Shown here in pieces: positions 26,905 to 34,869 of a DNA stretch of 53,080 nt. Every line of letters begins with the position of its first letter. Position 1 is the stretch's first letter. A program made the translations under genes and the position numbers. The notes below the pieces were generated by a model that made no database searches, had not been told where the DNA came from, and saw nothing but the letters and a program-made list of their open reading frames with translations. Source of the stretch: Gammaproteobacteria bacterium (GTDB lineage Bacteria > Pseudomonadota > Gammaproteobacteria > GRL18); NCBI GenBank assembly GCA_016744375.1, contig JADGEM010000028.1, positions 1-53,080 on the forward strand, read 5' to 3'.

Positions 26905-26926
26905 ATGTGGCTGAAGCCACATTTTT
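26905..26926 (+). terminator. Rho-independent terminator of the DmsAB-like operon
   Basis: ATGTGGC, a TGAA tetraloop, GCCACAT, then TTTT. The 7-bp stem is perfect. It ends the operon and shows that the following FeS gene cannot start at the upstream ATG at 26907, which lies within the hairpin. Confidence 0.85.
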
Positions 26927-26990
26927 GATGGGCGAACCTCCCTTCTCCCATCATTTTTTTAGCAAAATAAGTACCTTCAAAAGGCATAGC

Positions 26991-28133
26991 ATGTTCAAAA
27001 AAAAACAGCATATTATTGATAAGATTACACAAGAATTTCATCTCCCTGAAATAAATGCTGACGCCTGTGTTCATGCTCTTTGTAAGGATACTAATTGCCA
27101 GGCTTGCGTTGATGCATGTCCAGCACATGCCTGGGTGCTGGATGATAAGACCCTGGGGCTTGATATTGAAGCTTGTGATGGTTGCGGTCTATGCGTACCA
27201 GCCTGTCCTTCCGGTGCAATACATGTTAATTTCCCATGGGTTACCCGGCAAGTAAGTGCACGGATGGTAGCCCTTTTTGCATGTGATAAAAGTGGCATTG
27301 ATGAAAGTTCTGGAATACTTCCCTGCATACATTCTTTAGGACTCAGACAGCTATTACAACTCTATAATTCGGGTATTGAACACCTGTTACTAGCCACAGC
27401 GAAATGTAAAGACTGCTCACGTCAGCCATCAGAGAGTCTCTATAAACGCCTGGAACAACTCAACCATCTTCTATTTGAGCATAAAAAATCACCTATAATC
27501 ATCATGCAGCGTTCAAATGAGGTGTGGACAAAAATTTTTAGAACTGATGAAACTGTAAGTCGAGGAACTCAAGTATCAAGACGCAGTTTTATGAGCGGTG
27601 GTGGACAACAGTTACGTAAGCAACTACTGATCATTGATCCGCTCAATCATTCTGAATTTCAGACCATTCCTCCAGGGCAATTGCTGCCCAATAGTCACAC
27701 AGAAAAAGCTCATTGGCCATGGACACCTCAACTTGATGAGCAGCAATGTAATGGCTGTGATGCCTGTATAAAACTCTGTCCTACTGATGCACTGAGTCTT
27801 TTAAAAAGTGATAGTGATTCATCGGGAATGTATGAGTTAAACCCTGTGCAATCAATGTATAAGGTAAACCCGCAAAACTGTACAGGCTGTGGAATTTGTA
27901 CCACTGCCTGTGAATCAGACGCTATAAGCATCCATTCCTGGTCACTGTCAACATCCCTTAGTATTGATCTGGTTCAAAACGATTGCACAGCATGTGGTAA
28001 TGCCTTTCATTCCCCGGAACAACACTTTTTACAGCAGCAGTTACAACAACCAAATAAACAGTCTGACAAAATCCTTTGCCGTATTTGTAAACTTCACAAT
28101 CATAGTACTGATCTTTATCAGGTACTGGACTAA
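26991..28133 (+). CDS. Poly-[4Fe-4S] ferredoxin-like protein
   Basis: About 380 residues from the ATG at 26991 (AAGG 6 nt upstream). Cys-rich blocks: NCQACVDACP and CDGCGLCVPACP at the N-terminus, a central segment with FACDKSG ... CIHSLGLRQLL ... TAKCKDC that resembles the MvhD/HdrF-type cluster domain, then CNGCDACIKLCP, CTGCGICTTACE and a C-terminal CRICKLH. It lacks a signal peptide; an internal SRRSFMSGGG is Tat-like but in mid-protein. It could feed low-potential electrons or assist cluster or cofactor assembly for the DmsA-like enzymes. I cannot assign a known family name. It is just upstream of phosphoribulokinase. Confidence 0.8.
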   Translation: MFKKKQHIIDKITQEFHLPEINADACVHALCKDTNCQACVDACPAHAWVLDDKTLGLDIEACDGCGLCVPACPSGAIHVNFPWVTRQVSARMVALFACDKSGIDESSGILPCIHSLGLRQLLQLYNSGIEHLLLATAKCKDCSRQPSESLYKRLEQLNHLLFEHKKSPIIIMQRSNEVWTKIFRTDETVSRGTQVSRRSFMSGGGQQLRKQLLIIDPLNHSEFQTIPPGQLLPNSHTEKAHWPWTPQLDEQQCNGCDACIKLCPTDALSLLKSDSDSSGMYELNPVQSMYKVNPQNCTGCGICTTACESDAISIHSWSLSTSLSIDLVQNDCTACGNAFHSPEQHFLQQQLQQPNKQSDKILCRICKLHNHSTDLYQVLD

Positions 28134-28150
28134 TCATCAGGCGTTAAATT

Positions 28151-29038
28151 ATGACACAAAGACATCCAATTATTGCAATAACAGGCTCTTCCGGTGCAGG
28201 TACAACCACTGTCAAAGATACCCTGGATACTATATTTGAACGAGTTGGTGCTAAAGCTGCTTTTGTAGCAGGTGATAGTTTTCATCGATTTAATCGTACT
28301 GAAATGAAAAAAGAGAAAAAGAAAGCAAAAAAAAATGGCAAACGACTGAGTCACTTTGGCCCAGAAGGTAATCTTTTTAAAAAACAATTAGAGCTCTTTC
28401 AGAAGTATGGTAAAGATGGTACTGGAGAAATACGCCAATACATTCATGATGAAGAGGAAGCCGCAATCTATGGCTGTAAGCCAGGCACTTTTTCACCATG
28501 GGAAGATATTCCTGTTGGCAGTGATTTACTTTTTTATGAAGGTCTGCATGGCGGTGTAATCACTGATAAATATAACCTGGCTGATGAGGTTGATCTATTA
28601 ATAGGTGTTGCCCCCTCTATAAATCTGGAGTGGATTCAGAAAATTAATCGTGATACCAAAGAGCGAGGCTATGATCACGAAGATGTCTGTGATGCAATTT
28701 ATCGTCGTATGTATGACTATATGAATTTTATTTTACCTCAGTTTTCCAATACTCATATCAATTTTCAACGTGTACCGATTGTTGATACATCTAATCCATT
28801 CATGGTGAGACAGATACCAACATCCGATCAAAGTCTGGTTATTATCCATTTTTTAAAATTTCAACCTTCTGTTGAATATAAATTACATTTGAAGGGTTTA
28901 ATTGAGGGACTTGAGATCACCACATACAGCACCATGGTGATTCCAGGTGGAAAAATGCAATACGCAATGGAATTAATTTTGACCAAGCTCATTTTAGAAC
29001 TTATGGAAAAACGTGGTCACTTAACAGATACTTTTTAA
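28151..29038 (+). CDS. prkB: Phosphoribulokinase
   Basis: 295 residues of the proteobacterial type. The Walker A-like motif is AITGSSGAGTTT, followed by GDSFHRF, the Asp-bearing SHFGPEGN block, LFYEGLHGGV and a YDHEDVCDAIYRRM segment. The enzyme phosphorylates ribulose-5-phosphate to ribulose-1,5-bisphosphate and commits carbon to the Calvin-Benson cycle, so the host is very probably autotrophic. No RuBisCO gene is in the window. The gene lies 17 bp after the ferredoxin-like gene and may be cotranscribed with it and the tRNA that follows. Confidence 0.93.
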   Translation: MTQRHPIIAITGSSGAGTTTVKDTLDTIFERVGAKAAFVAGDSFHRFNRTEMKKEKKKAKKNGKRLSHFGPEGNLFKKQLELFQKYGKDGTGEIRQYIHDEEEAAIYGCKPGTFSPWEDIPVGSDLLFYEGLHGGVITDKYNLADEVDLLIGVAPSINLEWIQKINRDTKERGYDHEDVCDAIYRRMYDYMNFILPQFSNTHINFQRVPIVDTSNPFMVRQIPTSDQSLVIIHFLKFQPSVEYKLHLKGLIEGLEITTYSTMVIPGGKMQYAMELILTKLILELMEKRGHLTDTF

Positions 29039-29051
29039 ACAAGACTTCAAC

Positions 29052-29128
29052 GGCTATATAGCTCAGATGGTTAGAGCACAGCATTCATAATGCTGGGGTC
29101 ACTGGTTCAATTCCAGTTATAGCTACCA
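29052..29128 (+). tRNA. tRNA-Met (CAT), copy 1
   Basis: 77 nt, with CCA encoded. The acceptor stem pairs GGCTATA with TATAGCT, the D arm is GCTCAG...GAGC, the anticodon stem-loop is CAGCA-TTCATAA-TGCTG, and the T arm is CTGG-TTCAATT-CCAG. Overall it matches gammaproteobacterial elongator tRNA-Met. A lysidine-modified tRNA-Ile is unlikely from the acceptor sequence. Confidence 0.93.
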
Positions 29129-29158
29129 TATTTATCAGTAATAATAGAAAGGTTACTT

Positions 29159-29674
29159 ATGCCACTTAACACAAACGGTGATTGTATCACAGCAGAAACA
29201 TACATTTTAAATCATCAATACATTGATTTTAAGGAAAAAAGATGCCGACAATTACAAAAACTTTCAAAAGAACATAATGACTGTATTGTATTTGCTGAAA
29301 AAATTGCTGCAATCGCTGAAACAGGTCATACAGAACAGTTATTGATAGGTATTAAATTAGTAAAAGAGTATAACCTCACAGAGCTTGAGGCGCATTTACG
29401 CCATGAAGAACAGACAATTTTTGCTTTATTAGTGCAACATCATAAAGAACATCTTGAGCTCTGTATCACCTTGGGTAAAGAACATGGTTTTATCAGAACA
29501 CTCGTCGAGCAAATATCACCTGAAACAGCGCAACAAGATCTTTCTGATTTTGCAAACCTGTTAACACATCACACACTTGAAGAAGAAACAAAATTATTTC
29601 CTATTGTTGAATCCCTATTTACAGAACAACAACTGGATGCAGTATTAAACTTTAAAGCAGCAAAGGTATTGTAA
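29159..29674 (+). CDS. Hemerythrin HHE-domain protein
   Basis: 171 residues with the hemerythrin-like pattern of histidines and glutamates in a four-helix bundle: LSKEHNDC, LEAHLRHEEQTIF, HHKEHLE, LGKEHGFI and LTHHTLEEETKLFP. This would bind a di-iron site for O2, NO or oxidative-stress sensing, or iron handling. It has no signal peptide, so it is cytoplasmic. It lies between the two tRNA-Met copies and overlaps the next gene by one base (TAATG), so the two are coupled. Confidence 0.8.
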   Translation: MPLNTNGDCITAETYILNHQYIDFKEKRCRQLQKLSKEHNDCIVFAEKIAAIAETGHTEQLLIGIKLVKEYNLTELEAHLRHEEQTIFALLVQHHKEHLELCITLGKEHGFIRTLVEQISPETAQQDLSDFANLLTHHTLEEETKLFPIVESLFTEQQLDAVLNFKAAKVL

Positions 29675-30183
29675 TGAATAATGAACAGGAATGGCTCTCA
29701 GCAATTGCACAATATCATGAAACAACAGGTAAAAGTAATGGCAGTATTATTCTGCTTCCAGGCTATCAGCCTGAGTTATGTATGATGTTATGTAACCACC
29801 TGGATATGGAATCTTTTGATTATAGAGCAGAAGAAATGCAGGCATTCGGTCATCAGGCAGACTCTGTTGGTCTTGATCATTTAGATATTTGTTTACAAAC
29901 ACACTCACAATCAAACAGTGTTTTTGTTCATAATGTTGAAGCCTTGTTATGTGTAAAAACAAAACAGGAAAGACGTCAATGGCTACAGTCATTTTTAGAG
30001 ACTGACTGGGAAAATCCTGTTTATATAAGCATTGCTGTTTTTCAGGATGATGTCCCCGAAGACCACCCGCATGTCTGTGATTTTGAATTGATGCGCATAC
30101 CCAGAGAGGCTCTAAAAACAGCAGCAAAAAATCCAGCTCGACTAAAATATGAAGTTGCTGGAATTAAATCAAGAGTTTATTGA
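29674..30183 (+). CDS. Hypothetical protein coupled to hemerythrin
   Basis: 169 residues, not recognised. It is mixed alpha/beta with strands SIILLPGY and VYISIAVFQDD, an acidic composition, Cys at several positions and a basic C-terminus (KYEVAGIKSRVY). It has no membrane segment. Start and stop overlap with the hemerythrin gene indicates a shared operon and probably a shared function. Confidence 0.7.
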   Translation: MNNEQEWLSAIAQYHETTGKSNGSIILLPGYQPELCMMLCNHLDMESFDYRAEEMQAFGHQADSVGLDHLDICLQTHSQSNSVFVHNVEALLCVKTKQERRQWLQSFLETDWENPVYISIAVFQDDVPEDHPHVCDFELMRIPREALKTAAKNPARLKYEVAGIKSRVY

Positions 30184-30295
30184 TATCAAATGTAAAACAG
30201 ACAGGATTCATCACATTATTATGTAATTTTCCTCATCAGGAGTATCTGTAGCTTGCCTATGCTCCCTGCTGCGAAAAGAATCCACACTATTTATT

Positions 30296-30372
30296 GGCTA
30301 TGTAGCTCAGATGGTTAGAGCACAGCATTCATAATGCTGGGGTCACTGGTTCAATTCCAGTCATAGCTACCA
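30296..30372 (+). tRNA. tRNA-Met (CAT), copy 2
   Basis: 77 nt, differing from copy 1 at only two positions, which pair with each other: base 7 (G for A) and base 66 (C for T). The CAT anticodon and encoded CCA are intact, so it should be functional. It lies 1,244 bp after copy 1 and 52 bp before the second dmsA-like gene. Confidence 0.93.
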
Positions 30373-30424
30373 TTTTTAGAACAGACAAGCAGACAATCAT
30401 CATCTGTTCATAAAGGATACAATC

Positions 30425-32992
30425 ATGAGTTTTAAAGAGAGCATTAATACGCTTCAGCAACGACTGAATCTGAACCGACGTTCTTTTTTAAAAGGCACTG
30501 CAGGTGTTCTTGCGACTTCTGGCCTAACAGAAATAAAGTTTGCCAGAGAAGCTAAAGCCTTTGCTTATGAACCTTATCCCCAAGACGATCAACTGGAAAT
30601 CGTTGTGACCAGTTGTGCCCACAACTGTGGCTCACGTCACATGTTAGTTGCACATAAATGGAAAGATGTTATTGTACGTCTATCCAGCGATGATGGTCGT
30701 TATCAAAAAGACGGCTATTATGGCAAAGATACAATGGAAGAACCACAGTTACGAGCCTGTTTACGTGGTCGCTCCTATCGCCAACGACTTTACTCTGCCG
30801 AGCGGCTTCTTTATCCCATGATACGGGTGGGTGAACGAGGTGAAGGCAAATTCAAACGCGTCTCCTGGGATGAAGCCCTAAATTTTGTTGTCAACAAAAT
30901 GAATCATCTCAAGGACACTTATGGACCCACTGCCATTCTGGATCAAAGCTATGCCGGTGCCTCATATGGTGTTTTGCATAAATCCGATCAAATCGAGGGC
31001 TTGCTGGGCCGATTTCTTGGCACCTTTGGCTGTCGAACGAATTCCTGGTCAGTGCCTTCCTATGAAGCCACAACTGCCAGTTCAAACTGGACCTTCGGCA
31101 CTATTGAAGATGGCAATGAAGATGATACTTATGCCGAATCTAAACTGATCATTATGTGGGGCTGGAACCCAGCCTATACTTTTCACGGCGGCAATACATT
31201 TATGTATATGCGTATGGCCAAGCAACGTGGCTGCAAGTTCGTATTAATCGATCCACAATATACTGACTCAGCTGCTGCCTATGATGCCTGGTGGCTCCCG
31301 ATCAAACCTAATACCGATGCCGCCATGATGGCAGGTATGGCCCATTATATTTTTTCAAATAATCTACAGGATCAAGAATTTATTAATAAATTTGTTCAAG
31401 GAATGGATACTGGTACTATGCCTGAATGGGCTGCAGAATCTCTTAATGGCAAAGAAAATTTTAAGGACTATATTCTGGGCAAATATGATAACCAACCTAA
31501 AACACCCGAGTGGGCCGCAAAAATTTGCGGCGTTCCAGCAAAGGACATTATTAAACTGGCAGATATGTACGCCACAACAAAACCAGCTGCCCTCAAGGCA
31601 TCCTGGGCACCTGGACGCAATGCCTATGGTGAGCAATACAGTCGTATGGCAGCAGCGTTACAATCAATGACCGGTAATATTGGTATCATTGGCGGCTGTG
31701 CAGAAGGTGTGGGTAAAGCCTGGCATGCTGAAGGAATGGCTTACCCCTATGATAAGTATTCTAATATTACATTCCAGTCCATCAAATCAGACCGATGGGC
31801 TCATTGTGTATTGAATTATCCCAGTGTCAAACGTGAAGAAATTGGCCTATGGGCGCGTCAGGATAAAACCGATGGACAGATCCCAAATATTAAAGGACTC
31901 TTCTGGCAGGGATCTGACTGGTTGAATCAGCTGACTAATATCAACAAGGATCTCAAAGCTATAAAAATGCTTGAGTTAGTGGTTTGCATGGATTCTACTA
32001 TTACACCATCAGGTATCTGGGCAGATGTGCTACTCCCTGTTTCCACTCACTTTGAACGACACGATACCGCCCTGCCCTGGTATAAGGGACATTATTATAT
32101 CCACCGCCCCAAAGTCATTGAACCCATGGGCGAGTCAAAAACTGATCTACAGATTTTTACTGAACTGGCTTGGCGACTGGGGGGTGAAAAATTTGGTAAA
32201 GCCTATAATCCCAAAGCAAACAGAGATTATTTTTACAACAATGATACCGTAGATGAAATTTATCTTCGTGAATGGTGGCAAAACCGAGTCATGGGGCATC
32301 AGCATGTTGAAATGTCCTGGAATGAATTCAAAAAAAACGGTGTTTATAAGTTTAAACTTGATCGTCCTCATATTGCATTCCAGGATCAAATTGAAAAAGG
32401 CATCCGTTTCCCCACCGTTTCCGGAAAAATTGAAATTCTGCAGTCAATTTTGTCAATTATCCCGGACTGGACTAAAACTCACTATGGTTATCACATTCCT
32501 TCCATTCCAAAATGGATAGAACCCTGGGAATCATTAAACTCACCAAAAACCAAGGACTGGCCCTTTCATCTTATTTCGCCACATCCACGCCACCGTACTC
32601 ATTCTATCTACAACAACTGCTCATGGCTGCGAGAAACTTATGAACAAGAGGTAACAGTTAATTCTTCAGATGCCAAGAAGATTGGAATTAAAGATGGTGA
32701 TACTGTTGAATTATGGAATGATCGCGGCAAAGTGGTTGTTCCCGCTTATGTCACAGAACGTTGCATGCCTGGAGTATTGGTACTTCATGAGGGTGCCTGG
32801 ATGGATTTGGATGAAAATGGTGTTGACCGCTCTGGCAATCCTGACTTCCTAACTCTGGATGAACCCAGTCCTGCCGGTGCTTTTGCTTACAATACTGTGT
32901 TATGTAATATACAGAAAAGTAAACTGTCTCATCGCCCTAGATGGGACAAACAGGCAACCTCCCGTGCTCATGTTTTTCGTCGAGATTATTAG
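30425..32992 (+). CDS. DmsA-like molybdopterin oxidoreductase, catalytic subunit (copy 2)
   Basis: 855 residues, visually about 85% identical to the protein at 22432-25008 from end to end. It shares the Tat motif (NRRSFLKG), the CAHNCGSRH cluster motif with His for the third Cys, ACLRGRS, the same 7-residue insertion, and the putative Mo-ligand Ser in VPSYEATTAS. The Tat h-region is three residues shorter (about residues 25-28). It has its own ribosome binding site (AAAGGA) but no FeS subunit, chaperone or cytochrome beside it, so it would need DmsB-like and TorD-like partners from the first operon. It probably arose by duplication; a different substrate preference or condition of expression is possible. 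Confidence 0.9.
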   Translation: MSFKESINTLQQRLNLNRRSFLKGTAGVLATSGLTEIKFAREAKAFAYEPYPQDDQLEIVVTSCAHNCGSRHMLVAHKWKDVIVRLSSDDGRYQKDGYYGKDTMEEPQLRACLRGRSYRQRLYSAERLLYPMIRVGERGEGKFKRVSWDEALNFVVNKMNHLKDTYGPTAILDQSYAGASYGVLHKSDQIEGLLGRFLGTFGCRTNSWSVPSYEATTASSNWTFGTIEDGNEDDTYAESKLIIMWGWNPAYTFHGGNTFMYMRMAKQRGCKFVLIDPQYTDSAAAYDAWWLPIKPNTDAAMMAGMAHYIFSNNLQDQEFINKFVQGMDTGTMPEWAAESLNGKENFKDYILGKYDNQPKTPEWAAKICGVPAKDIIKLADMYATTKPAALKASWAPGRNAYGEQYSRMAAALQSMTGNIGIIGGCAEGVGKAWHAEGMAYPYDKYSNITFQSIKSDRWAHCVLNYPSVKREEIGLWARQDKTDGQIPNIKGLFWQGSDWLNQLTNINKDLKAIKMLELVVCMDSTITPSGIWADVLLPVSTHFERHDTALPWYKGHYYIHRPKVIEPMGESKTDLQIFTELAWRLGGEKFGKAYNPKANRDYFYNNDTVDEIYLREWWQNRVMGHQHVEMSWNEFKKNGVYKFKLDRPHIAFQDQIEKGIRFPTVSGKIEILQSILSIIPDWTKTHYGYHIPSIPKWIEPWESLNSPKTKDWPFHLISPHPRHRTHSIYNNCSWLRETYEQEVTVNSSDAKKIGIKDGDTVELWNDRGKVVVPAYVTERCMPGVLVLHEGAWMDLDENGVDRSGNPDFLTLDEPSPAGAFAYNTVLCNIQKSKLSHRPRWDKQATSRAHVFRRDY

Positions 32993-33067
32993 TGAGCACT
33001 TTTTTTCTAACCTTAAGATATCGACCAGATATAAAAGAATGATAGAGATAAAGATTAAGGCCAATTT

Positions 33068-33436
33068 ATGCCCGAATACAAATTAAAGTTCACAGATGAT
33101 GAAGATGAGTCTCGTCAACGAACACTCAATGAACTTCATCTGTTTATCAACACAATGGATAATCGCCCGCTTGCCGTCACAACATTGGACAAAGAACAGA
33201 GTGATAACTGGGATAAAGAGGGTGATATCGATTATCAGGATACCTATGGAAGGCAGATCATTAAACAAATTAATGATGATGTTACTGAAACACTGATTAT
33301 ACGTAATGCCAATGGTCTTCCAGTTGCTTTGGCAGCACGAGATATTAATAATTCATGGCAAGGAATTGGCATCGACAAAAGACTGCGCCAGGAAATTGCA
33401 ACAATATTACAAATAGAAGATATTAATTTTGACTAG
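33068..33436 (+). CDS. Hypothetical protein
   Basis: 122 residues, acidic, soluble and unrecognised. It contains a hydrophilic N-terminus (KFTDDEDESRQ), a central DTYGRQIIKQINDDVTETL segment and strands TLIIRNANGLPVALAARD. An AAGG precedes the ATG. It follows the second DmsA-like gene by 75 bp and may be cotranscribed. It has no cofactor motif. Confidence 0.6.
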   Translation: MPEYKLKFTDDEDESRQRTLNELHLFINTMDNRPLAVTTLDKEQSDNWDKEGDIDYQDTYGRQIIKQINDDVTETLIIRNANGLPVALAARDINNSWQGIGIDKRLRQEIATILQIEDINFD

Positions 33437-33559
33437 GCGGCTCGATATCTTTGAATTCCAATTTCATACTTTTATTTCTAAAATTTTTTAATTAATTACT
33501 GTTTAACAGGAATGTATTATAGCTGATAACTCATCATCAAATCAAAAGCAGAGGTTGTA

Positions 33560-33772
33560 CTCCAGGAAAAACATTCTCATCAGCATGATTGTTTTTTTGC
33601 AGATATAGCAGCCTTCGGTGGTTTTAATAGCATTCTTGCTCATATGAATGAAATGGCATTTTGTACTTCCTGCCGTAGTATGAAGGTTAACCTGGAAGAA
33701 TATAAAGAAACCATACATTATAAAAATGCATCCGGTGTTCAGGCATCTGTTCAGACTGCCATGTACCTAAAT
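33560..33772 (+). pseudogene. Remnant of a NapC/NirT-family tetrahaem cytochrome
   Basis: Pieces in different frames reconstruct the N-terminal third of a NapC-like quinol dehydrogenase. They are a transmembrane start (RKNILISMIVFL), then AAFGGFN, then NEMAFCTSC followed by Arg where the haem His should be, then EEYKETIHYKNASGVQA, then after a one-base shift CSDCHVPK. Frameshifts separate the pieces, one haem ligand is lost, and the rest is gone. The sequence runs directly into the ankyrin remnant. Confidence 0.7.
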
Positions 33773-34145
33773 TTATGCTTATTTGTTTTTTTTTCAGAGA
33801 ATTCTTATGCAGAAAATCTTATAGAAAACAGTAATCTTATTGATCCCTCTTCACAAGAAAAAAATGAATACTAGCTTCTATGATTGGTGATGAGGCATTA
33901 AAAATACTCATTAACGCAGGCTCTAATGTTAATACACAAGATAAAAATGGCAATTCAGCTCTAATGGCAGCGGCTCAAAGAGGCTATCTTGAAATTATTA
34001 ATATTTTACTGGATGCCGGTGCTAACACAGAAATTCGAAATAAAAAAATGGCAATGCACTCATGGTTGCTGCGTCTCATGGACAAACTAAAATCATAAAA
34101 GAACTTCTTAAACAGGGCTATTACAAATCACTAAGAAAACAGTAA
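33770..34145 (+). pseudogene. Frameshifted ankyrin-repeat protein
   Basis: A signal-like N-terminus (CLFVFFSENSYAEN) ends at a stop at 33872. A second frame carries EALKILINAGSNVNTQDKNGNSALMAAAQRGYLEI in overlapping pieces, and a third frame after a frameshift in the A run near 34044 carries GNALMVAASHGQTKIIKELLKQG to a stop at 34143. Together they give two and a half ankyrin repeats of a secreted protein. It is not translatable as it stands. Confidence 0.65.
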
Positions 34146-34274
34146 ATAGATAGTAAAAACCCCAATATTTATAATGTTTATTTTATGGTAGGGTTTAATT
34201 ATGTATCTTACCTGAGGTTTCCGCAGCAGACTTGCCGGCTCTAATAAGTTTGTTGATATAACAGGTGTGACAGG

Positions 34275-34407
34275 TGGCGCTTGCCGGGTGCGCCAGAGAT
34301 TGGTTCGCCACTAATCTAAAGAGCATGTGTCCTGCAGTCAAAGGCTGTATGAGTGATAATAATTGATCTCATCGGCAACCGAATTGGTTGCAGGGTTAAT
34401 AATCCCT
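34275..34407. ncRNA. Possible structured RNA or recombination site (four hairpins)
   Basis: Successive hairpins: TGGCGC/GCGCCA (34275-34295), AGATT/AATCT (34297-34317), GCAACC/GGTTGC with a 5-nt loop (34375-34391) and AGGG/CCCT (34392-34407). This section is more GC-rich than its surroundings. It matches no RNA family I recognise, and it could also be a degraded mobile-element end. Confidence 0.3.
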
Positions 34408-34492
34408 CCGCACTTAAAATCTTATATACAAATAACCATACAATTTAAATGTTTTTCTCATAAAGAGCAATTAACCTGCTGTTTTACAAAAC

Positions 34493-34728
34493 TTATCCAC
34501 TTTGCCCAAAGAGCCAGACTTATACTGCATTCTAAGGTTTAACCCTATAATGACTTAGTCAATAGTTATTTTGATTTATTTCTTATGTTATTGATATTTA
34601 TGACAATTAAGATTACTGTTTTATTACTGTATAAAAAACATACAATTTATCAGTAACTCAGCAGGTGTCTTGTTCAGGTGTAGTTATTCAAACTTATCAA
34701 CAAAGTTATCCACAGGAACTGTGGATTA
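34493..34728. other. Cluster of DnaA-box-like 9-mers
   Basis: TTATCCACT at 34493-34501, TTATCAACA at 34694-34702, TTATCCACA (perfect) at 34706-34714, and TGTGGATTA at 34720-34728 (reverse complement TAATCCACA, one mismatch). The last three are packed within 35 bp. Between the outer boxes lies an AT-rich stretch (about 34550-34650). There is no dnaA, dnaN, gyrB or gidA nearby. Confidence 0.35.
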
Positions 34729-34869
34729 TTTTTGCCCATAATCAATCCACCCTGGTGCATTATCATGCAGCTTGATAAATTTTCAGGCTCAGCTTAAGTA
34801 ATGAAAATCACAGTAGAAATATCTTTTATTTTCTATAATAAGCAGACTCTTATCAATTGGATAAAAAAT

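Larger units (their letters stand above)
34146..34869. other. Non-coding region with hairpins and DnaA-box-like sites
   Basis: About 720 bp without a gene. The left half contains a run of hairpins (34275-34407), and the right half contains four TTATCCACA-like 9-mers and an AT-rich stretch. See the separate entries. Confidence 0.5.

Noticed and set aside
26907-26990. Upstream ATG of the poly-FeS gene
   Set aside because: It lies inside the terminator hairpin (26905-26926), and the ATG at 26991 has its own AAGG.
34626-34645. LexA (SOS) box at CTGTAT...ATACAA
   Set aside because: Spacing between CTGT and the right half is 11 nt rather than 8, and the right half is ACAA, not ACAG.
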